Position numbers and translations under genes: made by a program
Notes under the pieces: model-generated
Databases searched by the model: none
Seen by the model: only the letters and a program-made list of their open reading frames with translations
Told to the model about the DNA's origin: nothing
DNA from: Gallibacterium anatis DSM 16844 = F 149
GTDB taxonomy: Bacteria > Pseudomonadota > Gammaproteobacteria > Enterobacterales > Pasteurellaceae
Assembly (NCBI RefSeq): GCF_000379785.1
Contig: NZ_KB903667.1
Coordinates: 1-64,000 of the forward strand
Length of the DNA stretch: 64,000 nt
Direction of reading: 5' to 3'
Shown: positions 44,376-55,362 of the stretch, one piece after another
Layout: each line of letters opens with the position of its first letter
Position numbering within the stretch: position 1 is the first letter of the stretch

Positions 44376-45752
44376 GTGAAAATTATCATATTAGGTGCCG
44401 GACAGGTCGGCGGTACGTTAGCAGAAAATTTGGTTAGCGAAGATAACGAAATCACCTTAGTGGATAATGATATTGAGCGTTTGAACCGCTTGCAGGATAA
44501 ACACGATTTACGTGTCGTTCACGGTAATGCGTCATCCCCACGAACCTTGCGTGAAGCAGGGGCGACCGATGCCGATATGCTGGTGGCGGTAACCAGTTCG
44601 GATGAAGTCAATATGGTGGCTTGTCAGGTGGCTTACACCCTGTTTAAAGTGCCGACCAAAATCGCGCGTATTCGTAATGCGGAATATATTCGCGAAAAGG
44701 ACAAACTGTTTAAAAATGAAGTTTTGCCTATCGATCATATTATTTCACCGGAGCAGTTGGTCATTGATGATATTGCCCGTTTAGTGAATTATCCCGGCAC
44801 CTTGCAAGTCGCCAATTTTGCTGACGGGCTGATCAGTTTAGCGGTAGTGAAAGCGTATTACGGTGGGCCTTTGGTTGGTTATTCGATTTCAATGTTACAG
44901 GAACATTTGCCGCATATTGATGCGCGTGTTGTATCCATTTGGCGACAGGATAAAGTGATTCGACCGAAAGGTTCAACCATTATTGAAGCAGGTGATGAAG
45001 TCACCTTTATTTGTGCCAGCCAGCACATCCGTGCGGTGATGAGTGAATTGCAACGCTTAGAGAAAAATTATCGTCGCATAATGATTGTTGGTGGCGGTAA
45101 TGTCGGTTCCGGCTTGGCAAGAACATTGGAAAATGATTATAGCGTCAAGTTGGTGGAACGTAATCAGAAGCGGGCGGAAATGCTGGCGGAGAGATTATCA
45201 AAAACTATTGTTTTTTGTGCTGATGCTTCTGATCAGGCGTTTCTGTTTGAAGAACACATTGAAAATATTGATGCGTTTATTGCCTTAACCAGTGATGATG
45301 AAGCCAATATTATGGCATCACTGTTGGCGAAACGGTTAGGAACGAAAAAAGCGATTGCTTTAATCCAACGTATTGCTTATCTGCATTTGGTGCAGGGCGG
45401 CACGATCGATATCGCCATTTCACCGCAACAGGCGACTGTTTCGGCACTGTTAAGTTATGTCAGAAAAGGCGATATTGTGAATGTTACCGTATTGCGGCGC
45501 GGTGTGGCTGAAGTAATCGAAATTGTGGCTCACGGTAATGCGCAAACTTCACAAGTTATCGGGCGTGAACTGAAAAAAATCAAAATTCCGCAAGGCGTGA
45601 TCATCGGGGCGGTCAGTCGTAACGGCGAAGTGTTGATTGCCAATGAGGAGTTGATAATTGAAGAGAATGATCACGTTATTTTGTTCTTGCAAGATAAAAA
45701 GTATATTGCCGAAGTGGAAAAATTGTTCCAACCAAGCCCGTTCTTTATCTAA
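44376..45752 (+). CDS. trkA: Trk system potassium uptake protein TrkA
   Basis: Cytoplasmic NAD(H)-binding regulatory subunit of the TrkH K+ channel. 458 residues with two tandem RCK units, each a Rossmann domain ([17 protein letters not shown] at 3-19; [14 protein letters not shown] near 235) followed by a TrkA-C domain. GTG start with AGGTAAGAG upstream, 5 nt after rsmB. Confidence 0.96.
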   Translation: MKIIILGAGQVGGTLAENLVSEDNEITLVDNDIERLNRLQDKHDLRVVHGNASSPRTLREAGATDADMLVAVTSSDEVNMVACQVAYTLFKVPTKIARIRNAEYIREKDKLFKNEVLPIDHIISPEQLVIDDIARLVNYPGTLQVANFADGLISLAVVKAYYGGPLVGYSISMLQEHLPHIDARVVSIWRQDKVIRPKGSTIIEAGDEVTFICASQHIRAVMSELQRLEKNYRRIMIVGGGNVGSGLARTLENDYSVKLVERNQKRAEMLAERLSKTIVFCADASDQAFLFEEHIENIDAFIALTSDDEANIMASLLAKRLGTKKAIALIQRIAYLHLVQGGTIDIAISPQQATVSALLSYVRKGDIVNVTVLRRGVAEVIEIVAHGNAQTSQVIGRELKKIKIPQGVIIGAVSRNGEVLIANEELIIEENDHVILFLQDKKYIAEVEKLFQPSPFFI

Positions 45753-45764
45753 AAAGGTAACATT

Positions 45765-47207
45765 ATGTTTAATCGACCATTTATTCTCTACATTTTAGGT
45801 TCAGTACTTTCTAAAATTGCGTGGTTGATGATTATTCCGTTAATCGTAACCTTTTTTCATAACGGTGATGGTTTGATTGGTTTTTTAATCTGTATCGGCA
45901 TCACTCATTTTGTCTCTTTTATTTTAACGCGTAAAAAACCGCAAGATATGCGCCTACGCGTGAAAGATATGCTGTTGTTGACGACACTGATTTGGGTGAT
46001 TAGTTGTGTTTTCAGTGCCTTGCCGTTTATTGTGATCAGTGATTTTAGTTTTACCGATGCCTATTTTGAAACTGTTTCTGGTGTGACAACTACAGGTTCC
46101 AGCATTATTGTTGATGTGAGCGATACCTCTCCGGCACTGTTAATGTGGCGTTCTACAATGCAATGGTTAGGAGGTTTAGGCTTTATTGTGATGGCGGTTG
46201 CGGTGTTGCCGTTCTTAAATGTGGGTGGAATGACATTGTTCCGAACTGAGTCTTCTGATAAATCCGATAAAATTTTGCCACAAGCGAGAGACATTGCTAA
46301 AAGTATTATCCAAATTTATCTCTCTTTAACTGTTATTTGTCTATTTTGTTATATGTGGTCGGAAATGGATTTTTTTGATGCGATTAATCACGCTTTTACT
46401 ACGATCTCAACTGGTGGATTTTCGACACGAAGTGGCTCAATGAGCGAATTTAATAGTAATACACAATGGATTTGCACAGTATTTATGTTTATCGGCTCAT
46501 TACCCTTCCTATTAATGGTTCAAGCAATTCATCGGCGAAATATTTTGGTTTTATTCCGTGATCAGCAATTAATTGGATTTACTGTTTTTGTTTTTATTGT
46601 TGCTTTATTTACTGCTACTTGGCTCAATTATGAGAATGTATTTAGTTGGCAGGATAGCCTTCGTTATGCTTTTTTTAATTTAATTAATATTATGTCCACT
46701 TGTGGCTTTAGTTTAGGTAATTTTGATACTTGGACGGCAACCACAACAATGATATTTACGGTAGCTTTTATTTTAGGAGGGTGTTCAGGTTCAACTACCG
46801 GTGGGATTAAGATATTCCGTTTTCAAATAATGTTCCAAGTATTAAAACATCAAATATTAAGATTGATTCATCCAAATAGTATTTCCGCTGTACATTATAA
46901 TCGCCATACGGTATCAAATGAAACCGTATTCGGGATAGTCGGCTTTATCTTCAGTTACTTTATGATTATGGCGGTTTTAGCGGTGTTAATGGCAATTTCC
47001 GGAATGAATTTTGAAAGTGCGTGGAGCGCAGCGGCAACGGCGATCAGCAATGTAGGGCCGGGATTTGGTAATGAAGTGGGAGCCAGTGGTAGTTTTGCTA
47101 ATATTCCGACAGTAGCAAAATGGCTGATGATTTTAGGGATGTTATTGGGACGACTTGAAATTATGACAATTCTTATTTTATTGTTTCCTAATTTTTGGAA
47201 AAAGTAG
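45765..47207 (+). CDS. trkH: Trk system potassium uptake protein TrkH
   Basis: Membrane K+ channel subunit with four MPM repeats, 480 residues. Selectivity-filter segments include SGVTTTGSSI, TTISTGGFSTRSGS, STCGFSLGN and ISNVGPGFGNEVG. 12 nt after trkA; the operon ends here with no obvious terminator before mscL. Confidence 0.96.
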   Translation: MFNRPFILYILGSVLSKIAWLMIIPLIVTFFHNGDGLIGFLICIGITHFVSFILTRKKPQDMRLRVKDMLLLTTLIWVISCVFSALPFIVISDFSFTDAYFETVSGVTTTGSSIIVDVSDTSPALLMWRSTMQWLGGLGFIVMAVAVLPFLNVGGMTLFRTESSDKSDKILPQARDIAKSIIQIYLSLTVICLFCYMWSEMDFFDAINHAFTTISTGGFSTRSGSMSEFNSNTQWICTVFMFIGSLPFLLMVQAIHRRNILVLFRDQQLIGFTVFVFIVALFTATWLNYENVFSWQDSLRYAFFNLINIMSTCGFSLGNFDTWTATTTMIFTVAFILGGCSGSTTGGIKIFRFQIMFQVLKHQILRLIHPNSISAVHYNRHTVSNETVFGIVGFIFSYFMIMAVLAVLMAISGMNFESAWSAAATAISNVGPGFGNEVGASGSFANIPTVAKWLMILGMLLGRLEIMTILILLFPNFWKK

Positions 47208-47217
47208 TTAAAAATAT

Positions 47218-47246
47218 TTGTATCAAATCTGCAATAAAAATATAAT
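47218..47246 (+). promoter_or_regulatory. mscL promoter
   Basis: TTGTAT (47218-47223), 17-nt spacer, perfect TATAAT (47241-47246). The expected start is about 45 nt before the mscL ATG. It indicates that mscL is transcribed separately from trkAH. Confidence 0.75.
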
Positions 47247-47297
47247 GTGCGCCGTTTTTAACATTTGATTATTAATTTTAACTTAGGAGTATGAAAA

Positions 47298-47699
47298 ATG
47301 AGTTTTTTGAAAGAGTTTCGTGAATTCGCAATGCGCGGTAACGTTGTTGATATGGCAGTCGGGGTTATTATCGGTGGCGCATTCGGTAAAATCGTCAGTT
47401 CTTTAGTCGGTGATGTGGTAATGCCGATTATCGGTTTATTGGTCGGCGGCGTTGATTTTAAAGATCTTAAAATTATTTTGCGTGGTCCGGTCGGTGATAT
47501 TCCGGCAGTAACCTTAAATTACGGTATGTTTATTCAAACTGTTTTTGATTTCATCATTATTGCATTTGCTATTTTCGTGGCAATTAAAGCGATGAATAAA
47601 TTAAAACGTGAAAAACCGGCAGAAGAACCAAAACCGGCTGAACCAAGCGCAGAAGAAAAATTATTAACTGAAATTCGTGATTTATTAAAAAATAAATAA
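47298..47699 (+). CDS. mscL: large-conductance mechanosensitive channel MscL
   Basis: Emergency osmotic release valve, 133 residues. N-terminal amphipathic helix [14 protein letters not shown], pore helix [22 protein letters not shown], periplasmic loop, second helix and a Lys/Glu/Pro-rich cytoplasmic tail. AGGAG precedes the ATG. Confidence 0.97.
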   Translation: MSFLKEFREFAMRGNVVDMAVGVIIGGAFGKIVSSLVGDVVMPIIGLLVGGVDFKDLKIILRGPVGDIPAVTLNYGMFIQTVFDFIIIAFAIFVAIKAMNKLKREKPAEEPKPAEPSAEEKLLTEIRDLLKNK

Positions 47700-47710
47700 T
47701 TAAGGATTTT

Positions 47711-48241
47711 ATGCAACAAGAACAAACAACTCCAAAACCAAATGCGATTGCTAAATTGATTTTTGCCAGTAGATGGGTTCAATTGCCGATCTATCTTGGT
47801 TTAATCGTGGTACAGATTATTTATGCCTTTAAATTTTTGAAATCACTTTGGCACTTAGTGGTCAATCTGAATCAAATGGATGAAAACACCATTATGTTGG
47901 CGGTGTTGAATCTGATTGATGTGGTAATGATTGCCAACTTATTGGTGATGGTGTTGGTTGGTGGTTATGAAACTTTTGTTTCTAAATTAAATACCGATAA
48001 TCATCCGGATCAGCCGGAATGGCTGGATCACGTTAATGCTTCAGTGTTGAAAGTGAAGTTATCAATGGCGATTATCAGTATTTCCTCTATCCATATGTTG
48101 CAGACATTTATTAATGCGGCTAATTTGCCGGAAAAACAGATTATGTGGCAACTGTTTTTACATCTCGGTTTCTTAGCGTCAGCATTGGCAGTGGCATATA
48201 CCGATAGAATTTTATATAACACTACGCATAAACAGCATTAA
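47711..48241 (+). CDS. YqhA/UPF0114 family membrane protein
   Basis: 176 residues with about four hydrophobic segments; family of unknown function (UPF0114, TIGR00645). Diagnostic stretches: [16 protein letters not shown] near 18-33, [21 protein letters not shown], and [20 protein letters not shown]. 11 nt after mscL, so probably cotranscribed, and followed by a terminator. Confidence 0.9.
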   Translation: MQQEQTTPKPNAIAKLIFASRWVQLPIYLGLIVVQIIYAFKFLKSLWHLVVNLNQMDENTIMLAVLNLIDVVMIANLLVMVLVGGYETFVSKLNTDNHPDQPEWLDHVNASVLKVKLSMAIISISSIHMLQTFINAANLPEKQIMWQLFLHLGFLASALAVAYTDRILYNTTHKQH

Positions 48242-48270
48242 TAGGGTGCTTTCAACAGGCATCTCACATT

Positions 48271-48312
48271 AAACCTACATTTGGGCGTCAGTTCATTTTG
48301 TAGGTTTTTTTT
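48271..48312 (+). terminator. terminator after the YqhA-like gene
   Basis: AAACCTACA (48271-48279), 19-nt loop, TGTAGGTTT (48299-48307) followed by TTTTT. It ends the mscL-yqhA transcript. Confidence 0.85.
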
Positions 48313-48374
48313 ATAGTAAAAATGGCGTTATTGCTCATAAATAACATTAAATAAAGAGATTTTAATGAAATGAA

Positions 48375-48469
48375 TGGCGGAGAGTCATAGGAGTTGAACC
48401 TACCCAAGACTGCTGGCAGCCTTAACAGGATTTGAAGTCCTGCCGCCTCACCGGAAACGACGACTCTCC
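48375..48469 (-). tRNA. selC: selenocysteine tRNA, tRNA-Sec(UCA)
   Basis: 95 nt with encoded CCA. On the minus strand the 8-bp acceptor GGAGAGTC pairs perfectly with GACTCTCC, the anticodon arm reads GCAGGACTTCAAATCCTG with anticodon TCA, and a long variable arm (AAGGCTGCCAGCAGTCTTGG) precedes the T-loop GGTTCAACTCC. The long acceptor stem and long variable arm distinguish it from all other tRNAs. It lies just upstream of, and divergent from, selAB. Confidence 0.97.
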
Positions 48470-48577
48470 CGAGAACATAAGAAAAGTGCTTTGTATCACA
48501 AAAGCGCACTCATTTTACTGAATTTTTCTGATAAAAACAGTATTATTTGTTTTATTTCCAATAATTAGGAATCTGTT

Positions 48578-49969
48578 ATGTCAGGGCTTTACCGACAACT
48601 TCCCTCTATTGATCGTTTACTGAAAACCGAAAGCGGTACTCGCCTGTTGGAAAAATATGGTCATAGTGCAACGGTTGCGACAATGCGTCATTTTTTACAG
48701 CAGGCAAGAGCGTTCATCAAAACATCGGCGCAATTACCGCCGTTTTGTGCCGATGAACAGACCTTTTTGCAGCAGCTGGAGTCAGCGTTGCAACAACAAC
48801 GACAGCTTGCAATTCAGCCGGTGCATAACTTAACCGGAACGGTGTTACACACCAATTTAGGCAGAGCCATTTGGGCGCAAGCGGCACAACAGGCAGCATT
48901 ACAGGCGATGCAACAGAATGTGGCGTTGGAATTTGATTTGCAACAGGGTAAGCGTGGGCATCGAGACCAAGCAATCAGTGAGTTATTGGCGCATTTAACC
49001 GGTGCGGAAGCGGCGTGTATCGTCAATAATAACGCTGCCGCCGTGCTGTTGATGTTGGCAACCTTTGCCAAAGATCGTGAGGTGATTATCTCTCGTGGCG
49101 AGCTGATCGAAATTGGCGGTGCTTTCCGTATTCCCGATATTATGCAACAGGCAGGTTGTAAATTGGTGGAAGTTGGCACCACAAACCGCACACACTTGCG
49201 TGATTATGCCCAAGCAATTAATGAAAATACCGCGTTTTTGTTGAAAGTGCATAGCAGCAATTATCAGATTGTCGGCTTTACCAAAAGTGTCAGCGAAGAA
49301 GAGCTGGTGCAGTTGGGGCAAGAGAAAAATATTCCGGTAATTACCGATTTGGGAAGCGGTGCGTTGATAGATTTTCGTGATTATGGTTTGCCGCACGAAC
49401 CGCAAGTGCAACAAAAAGTGGCGGCAGGTGTGGATTTAATTTCGTTTTCCGGTGATAAATTATTGGGTGGGCCACAGGCAGGTATTATTGTCGGCAAAAA
49501 AGCATTGATTGAGCAGTTACAACAGCATCCGTTAAAACGGGTTTTGCGTTGTGATAAGGTGATTTTAAGTGCGTTGGAAGCCACTTTGCGTTTATATCTT
49601 GAGCCGGAAAATTTGCCTAAATCATTGCCGACATTAAGTGCACTCAGTAAAACAACGGCAGAATTGCAACCACAGGCACAGCAACTGTTGCAAGCGTTAC
49701 AGACCAAGCTCGGAGATCGTTTCGATTTAATGATAGAGGCGTGCGATGCTCAAATCGGCAGTGGTGCACAACCAATGACGAAAATTGCTTCTTTAGCAGT
49801 AACTTTGCAGGCAAAATCGGCGAAAAGTGAAGATCTGTATCAATTAATCACAATGTTGAAAACCTTATCCCAACCTATTATCGGTCGGGTGGAAAATAAT
49901 AAATTATGGCTGGATTTACGCAGTGTGGCGCAAATAGAAACATTATTAACAACGGTGAATGAATTATGA
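48578..49969 (+). CDS. selA: L-seryl-tRNA(Sec) selenium transferase
   Basis: PLP enzyme that converts Ser-tRNA(Sec) to Sec-tRNA(Sec) with selenophosphate. 463 residues: [15 protein letters not shown], and the PLP lysine in [14 protein letters not shown] near 295. Overlaps selB by 4 nt (ATGA). Confidence 0.97.
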   Translation: MSGLYRQLPSIDRLLKTESGTRLLEKYGHSATVATMRHFLQQARAFIKTSAQLPPFCADEQTFLQQLESALQQQRQLAIQPVHNLTGTVLHTNLGRAIWAQAAQQAALQAMQQNVALEFDLQQGKRGHRDQAISELLAHLTGAEAACIVNNNAAAVLLMLATFAKDREVIISRGELIEIGGAFRIPDIMQQAGCKLVEVGTTNRTHLRDYAQAINENTAFLLKVHSSNYQIVGFTKSVSEEELVQLGQEKNIPVITDLGSGALIDFRDYGLPHEPQVQQKVAAGVDLISFSGDKLLGGPQAGIIVGKKALIEQLQQHPLKRVLRCDKVILSALEATLRLYLEPENLPKSLPTLSALSKTTAELQPQAQQLLQALQTKLGDRFDLMIEACDAQIGSGAQPMTKIASLAVTLQAKSAKSEDLYQLITMLKTLSQPIIGRVENNKLWLDLRSVAQIETLLTTVNEL

Positions 49970-51804
49970 TTATAGTCACAGCGGGACACGTTGATCACGG
50001 CAAAACCGCTTTATTGCAGGCGTTGACAGGCACGAATGCGGATCGCCTTCCGGAAGAGAAAAAGCGCGGAATGACGATTGACCTTGGGTATGCCTATTTG
50101 CCGGTTGGCGATCGTATTTTAGGTTTTATCGATGTGCCGGGGCACGAAAAATTTCTCTCCAATATGTTGGCAGGATTAGGCGGTGTTGATTATGCAATGT
50201 TAATGGTGGCGGCGGATGAGGGCATTAAGCCGCAAACCGTTGAGCATTTAACGTTGTTGCATTTATTACAGTTTAAGCAAATTATTATCGTGATTACCAA
50301 AGCGGATCGTGCCGATTCGACACAAATCGCGCAATTATTGCAGCAAATTCGCCAACAATTCCCATTTTTAGCGCAAAGTCCGGCATTTATCACCTCTGCC
50401 TATTCCGGTCAGGGCATTGATGAGTTAAAGCAGTATTTATTAAAACTGGAAAATTTGCGTGAACAAAATAAACCGTTCCGTTATGCGATTGACCGCGTAT
50501 TTACATTAAAAGGCGCAGGTTTGGTGGTAACAGGTACGGTGTTTGGCGGCAAAGTTTCCGTAGGAGATGAAATTTATCTGTCCTCGACACAACAGACGGT
50601 TCGAGTGAAAACCATTCACGCTCAGAATCAAGATGCACCGAGCGGCATTGCCGGGCAGCGTGTGGCGTTAAATCTTGCTACTGATTTGAGTAAAGCGGAA
50701 ATTGAACGCGGCGATTGGCTCACCGGTTTGGCAACAATGCCAGCCAGTGATCGCATCACGGTTAAACTCAACCCGAATCAAACGTTAAATGACAGCCAAG
50801 CAGTGCATATTTATTATGCGGCGAATCACACCATCGGTAAAATGAATCGATTAATCAGCGGCAACAATGAGCTGGTTGAAGTGATAATGGACAAACCGTT
50901 GTTGATGGCGGTTGGGGATAAATTAATTTTACGCAGTGCCGATGATCAACAGACATTAGCCGGTGCAACTGTGTTGGAGATTAACTCACCGAAACGGCAC
51001 AAACGCACAGCGGAACGTTTGAGTTATTTGCAAGCATTATTACAGTGTGCGAACAGCGTTGAACGGATTAAATGTTATCTGCAAAATCAGGCATTGGCGA
51101 CAGCGCAGCTGCAATGGATGGAGCAGCTGACAACAGAACAGCTGCAACATTTACAACAGCAACAACATCTGCTTTTATATCGTGATTGGGTGTTTTCATT
51201 GCATTACCAACAGCAACAGCAGCAAACGTTGTTACAACATTTGGCACAGTTTCACCAACAGCATCAGGATCAACAGGGTGTCAGCAAAGCTCGTTTATGG
51301 CGAATGAGTGCATTACATCAGCCGATGGCATTAATTTTCCATTTTATTGATCAACTGACAGCGCAGCAGCAAATGTTGCAAGCTAACGGTTGGTTGCATT
51401 TGCCGGAACATCAGATCAATTTCACTGCTGAGGAGCAGCAGTTATGGCAAGCGGTGGAGGCGGAATTTGCAAAAACAGCGCAGCCGATTTGGGTGCGTGA
51501 TATGGCAACAGCCTTAGCGTTGGATGAGCAAGAGATGCGCCGCTTTATGTATAAAGCGGGAAAAATGGGGTTATTAATTCCGATTGTGAAGGATCGTTTT
51601 TTCCGCCAACAACAGATTCAGCGTTTTGCGCAATGGTTAAAAGTTTATCTTAAACATCATCAGCAAATTTCAGTGAATGAGTTTCGTGATCAGCTTGGCT
51701 TCGGGCGAAAATTATCGGTGCAGTTAATCGAATATTTTGATCGTTCGGGCTTTTTGCGGCGAAAAGGAAATTATCATTTATTAAGAGATGAAGATGCTTT
51801 TTAA
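49966..51804 (+). CDS. selB: selenocysteine-specific elongation factor SelB
   Basis: Delivers Sec-tRNA to UGA codons followed by a SECIS hairpin. 612 residues: EF-Tu-like GTPase (AGHVDHGKT at 6-14, [12 protein letters not shown]), two beta-barrel domains, and a Gln-rich C-terminal run of winged helices that bind SECIS RNA. With selA and selC the window holds the core Sec machinery, though no selenoprotein gene is seen here. Confidence 0.96.
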   Translation: MIIVTAGHVDHGKTALLQALTGTNADRLPEEKKRGMTIDLGYAYLPVGDRILGFIDVPGHEKFLSNMLAGLGGVDYAMLMVAADEGIKPQTVEHLTLLHLLQFKQIIIVITKADRADSTQIAQLLQQIRQQFPFLAQSPAFITSAYSGQGIDELKQYLLKLENLREQNKPFRYAIDRVFTLKGAGLVVTGTVFGGKVSVGDEIYLSSTQQTVRVKTIHAQNQDAPSGIAGQRVALNLATDLSKAEIERGDWLTGLATMPASDRITVKLNPNQTLNDSQAVHIYYAANHTIGKMNRLISGNNELVEVIMDKPLLMAVGDKLILRSADDQQTLAGATVLEINSPKRHKRTAERLSYLQALLQCANSVERIKCYLQNQALATAQLQWMEQLTTEQLQHLQQQQHLLLYRDWVFSLHYQQQQQQTLLQHLAQFHQQHQDQQGVSKARLWRMSALHQPMALIFHFIDQLTAQQQMLQANGWLHLPEHQINFTAEEQQLWQAVEAEFAKTAQPIWVRDMATALALDEQEMRRFMYKAGKMGLLIPIVKDRFFRQQQIQRFAQWLKVYLKHHQQISVNEFRDQLGFGRKLSVQLIEYFDRSGFLRRKGNYHLLRDEDAF

Positions 51805-51859
51805 TAAGATAAATGTAAAGAATAGTTAACAATAGGTACAAATTACACATCATTTGTTC

Positions 51860-51865
51860 TATAAT
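51860..51865 (+). promoter_or_regulatory. -10 of the type I secretion operon
   Basis: A perfect TATAAT 35 nt upstream of the TolC-like start; the matching -35 (TACAAA, 17 nt away) is weak, so an activator may be involved. It separates the secretion genes from selAB. Confidence 0.45.
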
Positions 51866-51900
51866 TACGCGATTTTTAAATCGGTTAAGGAAAATAGTTT

Positions 51901-53157
51901 ATGACACGAAATTATTTCACCTATTCCATTCTCGTTTTGGGATTATGTTTATCCGGCGTCAGCTATGCAGCGAATAGCCAAAATACAGAATTGAAACAAA
52001 TTTTATCTCGTGCCTTTGCAAAAGATCCGGAGTTATTGGAAGCCAAAGCCAATACGATGATTGCGCACAGCCAAACTGAACAAGCGATTTCCGGACATTA
52101 TCCGACCATCTCGGTGTTCGGGCGGCAATCATTGGAAGATTATTCTCGTTATAATACCAATGACCGTAACAACAAATTCACGCCCGGTGCGCAGGCGAAT
52201 TTGAATCTTTATTCTTTCGGAGCGGTTGAAAAAAAGGTCGCCTATTCCGAAGCCAATGAAGCCTCTTTTCGTTATAAATATGATGAAACCAAAGAGAATA
52301 TTGCTTACAAAATTACGGAACTCTATTTAATGGCGATCCGCAGTAAAGATGCGATTGCGGCACAGCAACGCGGTTTGGCACGTTTACGCAGTATTATCGG
52401 TGAAATTGAAGCAATTGCGGATAATGATGAAGGTCGCCGTTCCGAATTAGTGCAGGCGGAAGCGCGTATGTTTGCGGTGGAACAGCAACAAAATACCTCT
52501 GAGCGTGAATTACAGGATGCATTAAGCCAATTACAACGTTATTCCGGTAAAGCGGTAAAAGCCAACGGTTTGGCAGATCCGTTTAAAGGGATGACTGCAG
52601 CGCAACTGAAAAAACGCTATTCGCAAAATCAATATTTACACCCGTCCTACCAAACTGCACAGGCAAAAATTACCAGTGCACACGCCGGTGTCGAAGCTGA
52701 ACGTGCGAGCCGTTATCCGAAATTGGATTTAGTCGGACAAGCAACCAAAGAGGATCGTCAGGTTTATCTCAATGTTTCTTGGGATATGTTCAACCGTGCT
52801 TCTTCATACAGCGTACAGGAAAAAGCACAAACTTTGGAAGCGGAAAAAAGCCGTTTGGAACAGACCAAATTGGATTTAGAAGAGAAAACCAGAACCGCAT
52901 TAATCAACTTGGAAGAGTACCGCCGTCAAATCGGTACCTTATCAAAACAGGTTAATTCACTTTATGAAGTTACCAACTTCTATAAATTACAATTCCAAAT
53001 TGCAAAACGTTCATTATTGGATTTATTGAATGCGGAAAATGAGCTGTTAAGTGCTGAATTAAGCCGAGTTTCCACAGAATATCAATTACGTCATTCCGTT
53101 TTGGATTACCTTTATTCACAAGGGATGACCACCAAATGGGCTACTGATCTTAAATAG
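51901..53157 (+). CDS. TolC-family outer membrane channel of a type I secretion system
   Basis: 418 residues with a cleavable signal peptide (about 1-24, ending in SYAAN) and two OEP repeats of alternating coiled helices and beta-strands (QANLNLYSFGAVEKK; LNVSWDMFNRASSYS). It resembles the LapE/AggA-type TolC proteins that work with adhesin exporters rather than multidrug pumps. Followed after 15 nt by the ABC exporter. Role: outer-membrane tunnel for the exported protein. Confidence 0.9.
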   Translation: MTRNYFTYSILVLGLCLSGVSYAANSQNTELKQILSRAFAKDPELLEAKANTMIAHSQTEQAISGHYPTISVFGRQSLEDYSRYNTNDRNNKFTPGAQANLNLYSFGAVEKKVAYSEANEASFRYKYDETKENIAYKITELYLMAIRSKDAIAAQQRGLARLRSIIGEIEAIADNDEGRRSELVQAEARMFAVEQQQNTSERELQDALSQLQRYSGKAVKANGLADPFKGMTAAQLKKRYSQNQYLHPSYQTAQAKITSAHAGVEAERASRYPKLDLVGQATKEDRQVYLNVSWDMFNRASSYSVQEKAQTLEAEKSRLEQTKLDLEEKTRTALINLEEYRRQIGTLSKQVNSLYEVTNFYKLQFQIAKRSLLDLLNAENELLSAELSRVSTEYQLRHSVLDYLYSQGMTTKWATDLK

Positions 53158-53172
53158 AAAATAAAAACAGTT

Positions 53173-55353
53173 ATGAAGTTAATTATTGAAAATGTTGCAT
53201 TGGCAACACAAATTTTAGGGTCGCCACTTTCTGTGGCGACACTTGCTTCTCACACCATTCGCCGCAACGGCAATAATCTTGATTTCTCATCATTATGCGA
53301 ATATCTGCGTAGCGAAGGTTTTGAGAACAGTTTATCGCACCGCTCGCTGAATGAAATTCCCTCTTTGGCGGTGCCGGTGATTTTAATTTTACAAAATGAA
53401 GAAGCGGCGGTAGTTACTGCAATTGATGTCAACGAAGAGGGTAAACGCCTTTACACCGTTACCCACACGGATGGCTTAAAACAGCAGATTGCCGAAGCGG
53501 ATTTGGCAGCGAAATATCTTGGTTATTGCTGGTTTATTAAGCCGAAAGTGGAGAAAGATATTCGCTCCGAATTGCCGGAATATTCGTTGCCGAAGAGCTG
53601 GTTTTTCCGCATTATTTGGCGTTTCAAAAAATATTATTATCAGGTGATTGCGGCGACATTTATTATCAATTTCCTCGCCTTAATCAGTTCACTCTATGTA
53701 ATGAATGTGTATGACCGGGTAATTCCTAATCAGGCATATGAAACCTTATGGGTGTTGAGTATCGGCGTAATTTTGGCAATCAGTTTTGAGTTTGCCGCCA
53801 AAATGATACGTGGACATTTAACAGATGTGGCAGGTAAAAAAGCCGATCTAATTATTAGTGCGATGTTGTTTCGGCGAGTAATGGCATTGAAGTTGCAGAA
53901 TCGTCCGGTTTCTTCCGGTTCTTATGCTAATAACTTACGTGATTTTGAGTCGGTGCGTGAATTTTTAACTAGTGCCAGTTTGCTGACTTTGGTTGATTTA
54001 CCATTCTTATTGCTGTTTGTTACTGTAATTTGGATTGTCGCTGGCAAATTGGCATTGGTACCGGCGATTATTATTCCTTTGGTGATTGTTATCGGTATTT
54101 TGGCACAGGCCCCACTTTCCCGTGCCATTAATGAATCAATGCGTGAATCTTCACAACGTCAAGGGTTGGTGGTGGAAGCAATAGAGGGGATTGAAACTAT
54201 TAAAAATAACAATGCAATGTCGTGGGCGCAGAAGCGTTGGGATTTTTATACCGCAAAAAGTTCTTTTTCCTCAATTAAAGTAAAAGATACCAGTAATTTT
54301 GTGGTCAATTTAATCACCGCTTTGCAACAGTTAAACACTGTAATTCTAGTAATTTTCGGTACTTATTTGATTCATAGTGAAGATCCGAGCAGCCGTATCA
54401 CAATGGGGGCATTGATAGCTTCTGTCATTCTTTCTGGGCGAGCATTAGCACCGTTGGGACAAATTGCTGGATTAGCAACGCGTTTCCAACAGGCGTGGTT
54501 GGCATTAAAAGGGGTGGAAGGTATTGTTTCCAAACCGATTGATAAACCGGCGGATCGTGAATATGTCAGTTTGAAGCAGGTTTCCGGCCATTTGCAATTT
54601 AATCACGTCTCTTTTAAATATCAGGAAGACAGCCAACCGGCATTGCAAGATTTTAACCTAATTGTACGTCCGGGTGAGAAAGTAGGGGTATTGGGTAAAA
54701 TTGGCAGTGGAAAATCTACAGCGTTGAAATTAGGTGTTGGTTTGTATGATCCGAGCAAAGGGAACATCACGTTGGACGGCATCAACCTCAAACAGCTTGA
54801 CCCTTACTATTTGCGCAATCAGGTGCTGTTATTGGAACAAAATCCACGTTTATTCTTAGGCACATTGCGTGAAAACTTGGATATCGGTCGAATGGACTCC
54901 TTCCCGAGCGATCAAACCCTATTAGTAGCGTTGCAACGTTTCGGCTTGTTAGGCTTAGTGCAAAACCATCCGCGAGGATTGGATATGTATCTTGGGGAAA
55001 ATGGTTTAGGGCTATCCGGTGGGCAAAAACAGGCAGTGGCATTGGCTCGTATGACGTTAAAAGATCCGAAAGTAGTGTTGTTGGATGAACCTACTACTGG
55101 GTTGGATCAATTCCACGAACAACAGGCTTTGGTAGGTTTGTCACAATGGGTACAAAATCGTACGTTAGTGGTAGTTACACATCGTCCGCAAGTGTTGCAG
55201 TTGGTTGACCGTGTGATTGTGGTGGATAACGGCAAAGTGGTGATGGATGGGCCGAAAGATGCCGTATTGAAACGTTTGGCGCAGCCGCAACAACAGGAAG
55301 CTGAAGCCACTGTAAAAATCGAGCATCGTGGCAATGACACAGAAAATAAATAG
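53173..55353 (+). CDS. type I secretion ABC transporter (LapB/HlyB-like)
   Basis: Inner-membrane ATPase exporter, 726 residues. N-terminal 1-125 is a C39-peptidase-like domain without a recognisable catalytic cysteine, as in RTX exporters where it binds substrate. Six-helix membrane domain about 145-430, then nucleotide-binding domain: Walker A GKIGSGKST, signature LSGGQKQAVALA, Walker B VVLLDEPTTGLD. LapB-type family. Its cognate substrate is not seen as an RTX protein in the window. Confidence 0.92.
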   Translation: MKLIIENVALATQILGSPLSVATLASHTIRRNGNNLDFSSLCEYLRSEGFENSLSHRSLNEIPSLAVPVILILQNEEAAVVTAIDVNEEGKRLYTVTHTDGLKQQIAEADLAAKYLGYCWFIKPKVEKDIRSELPEYSLPKSWFFRIIWRFKKYYYQVIAATFIINFLALISSLYVMNVYDRVIPNQAYETLWVLSIGVILAISFEFAAKMIRGHLTDVAGKKADLIISAMLFRRVMALKLQNRPVSSGSYANNLRDFESVREFLTSASLLTLVDLPFLLLFVTVIWIVAGKLALVPAIIIPLVIVIGILAQAPLSRAINESMRESSQRQGLVVEAIEGIETIKNNNAMSWAQKRWDFYTAKSSFSSIKVKDTSNFVVNLITALQQLNTVILVIFGTYLIHSEDPSSRITMGALIASVILSGRALAPLGQIAGLATRFQQAWLALKGVEGIVSKPIDKPADREYVSLKQVSGHLQFNHVSFKYQEDSQPALQDFNLIVRPGEKVGVLGKIGSGKSTALKLGVGLYDPSKGNITLDGINLKQLDPYYLRNQVLLLEQNPRLFLGTLRENLDIGRMDSFPSDQTLLVALQRFGLLGLVQNHPRGLDMYLGENGLGLSGGQKQAVALARMTLKDPKVVLLDEPTTGLDQFHEQQALVGLSQWVQNRTLVVVTHRPQVLQLVDRVIVVDNGKVVMDGPKDAVLKRLAQPQQQEAEATVKIEHRGNDTENK

Positions 55354-55362
55354 GTTTGAGTA

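Noticed and set aside
53173-53550. Bacteriocin-type C39 peptidase in the ABC exporter
   Set aside because: The N-terminal domain lacks the catalytic cysteine motif, so it is the non-proteolytic substrate-binding version typical of RTX/adhesin exporters.
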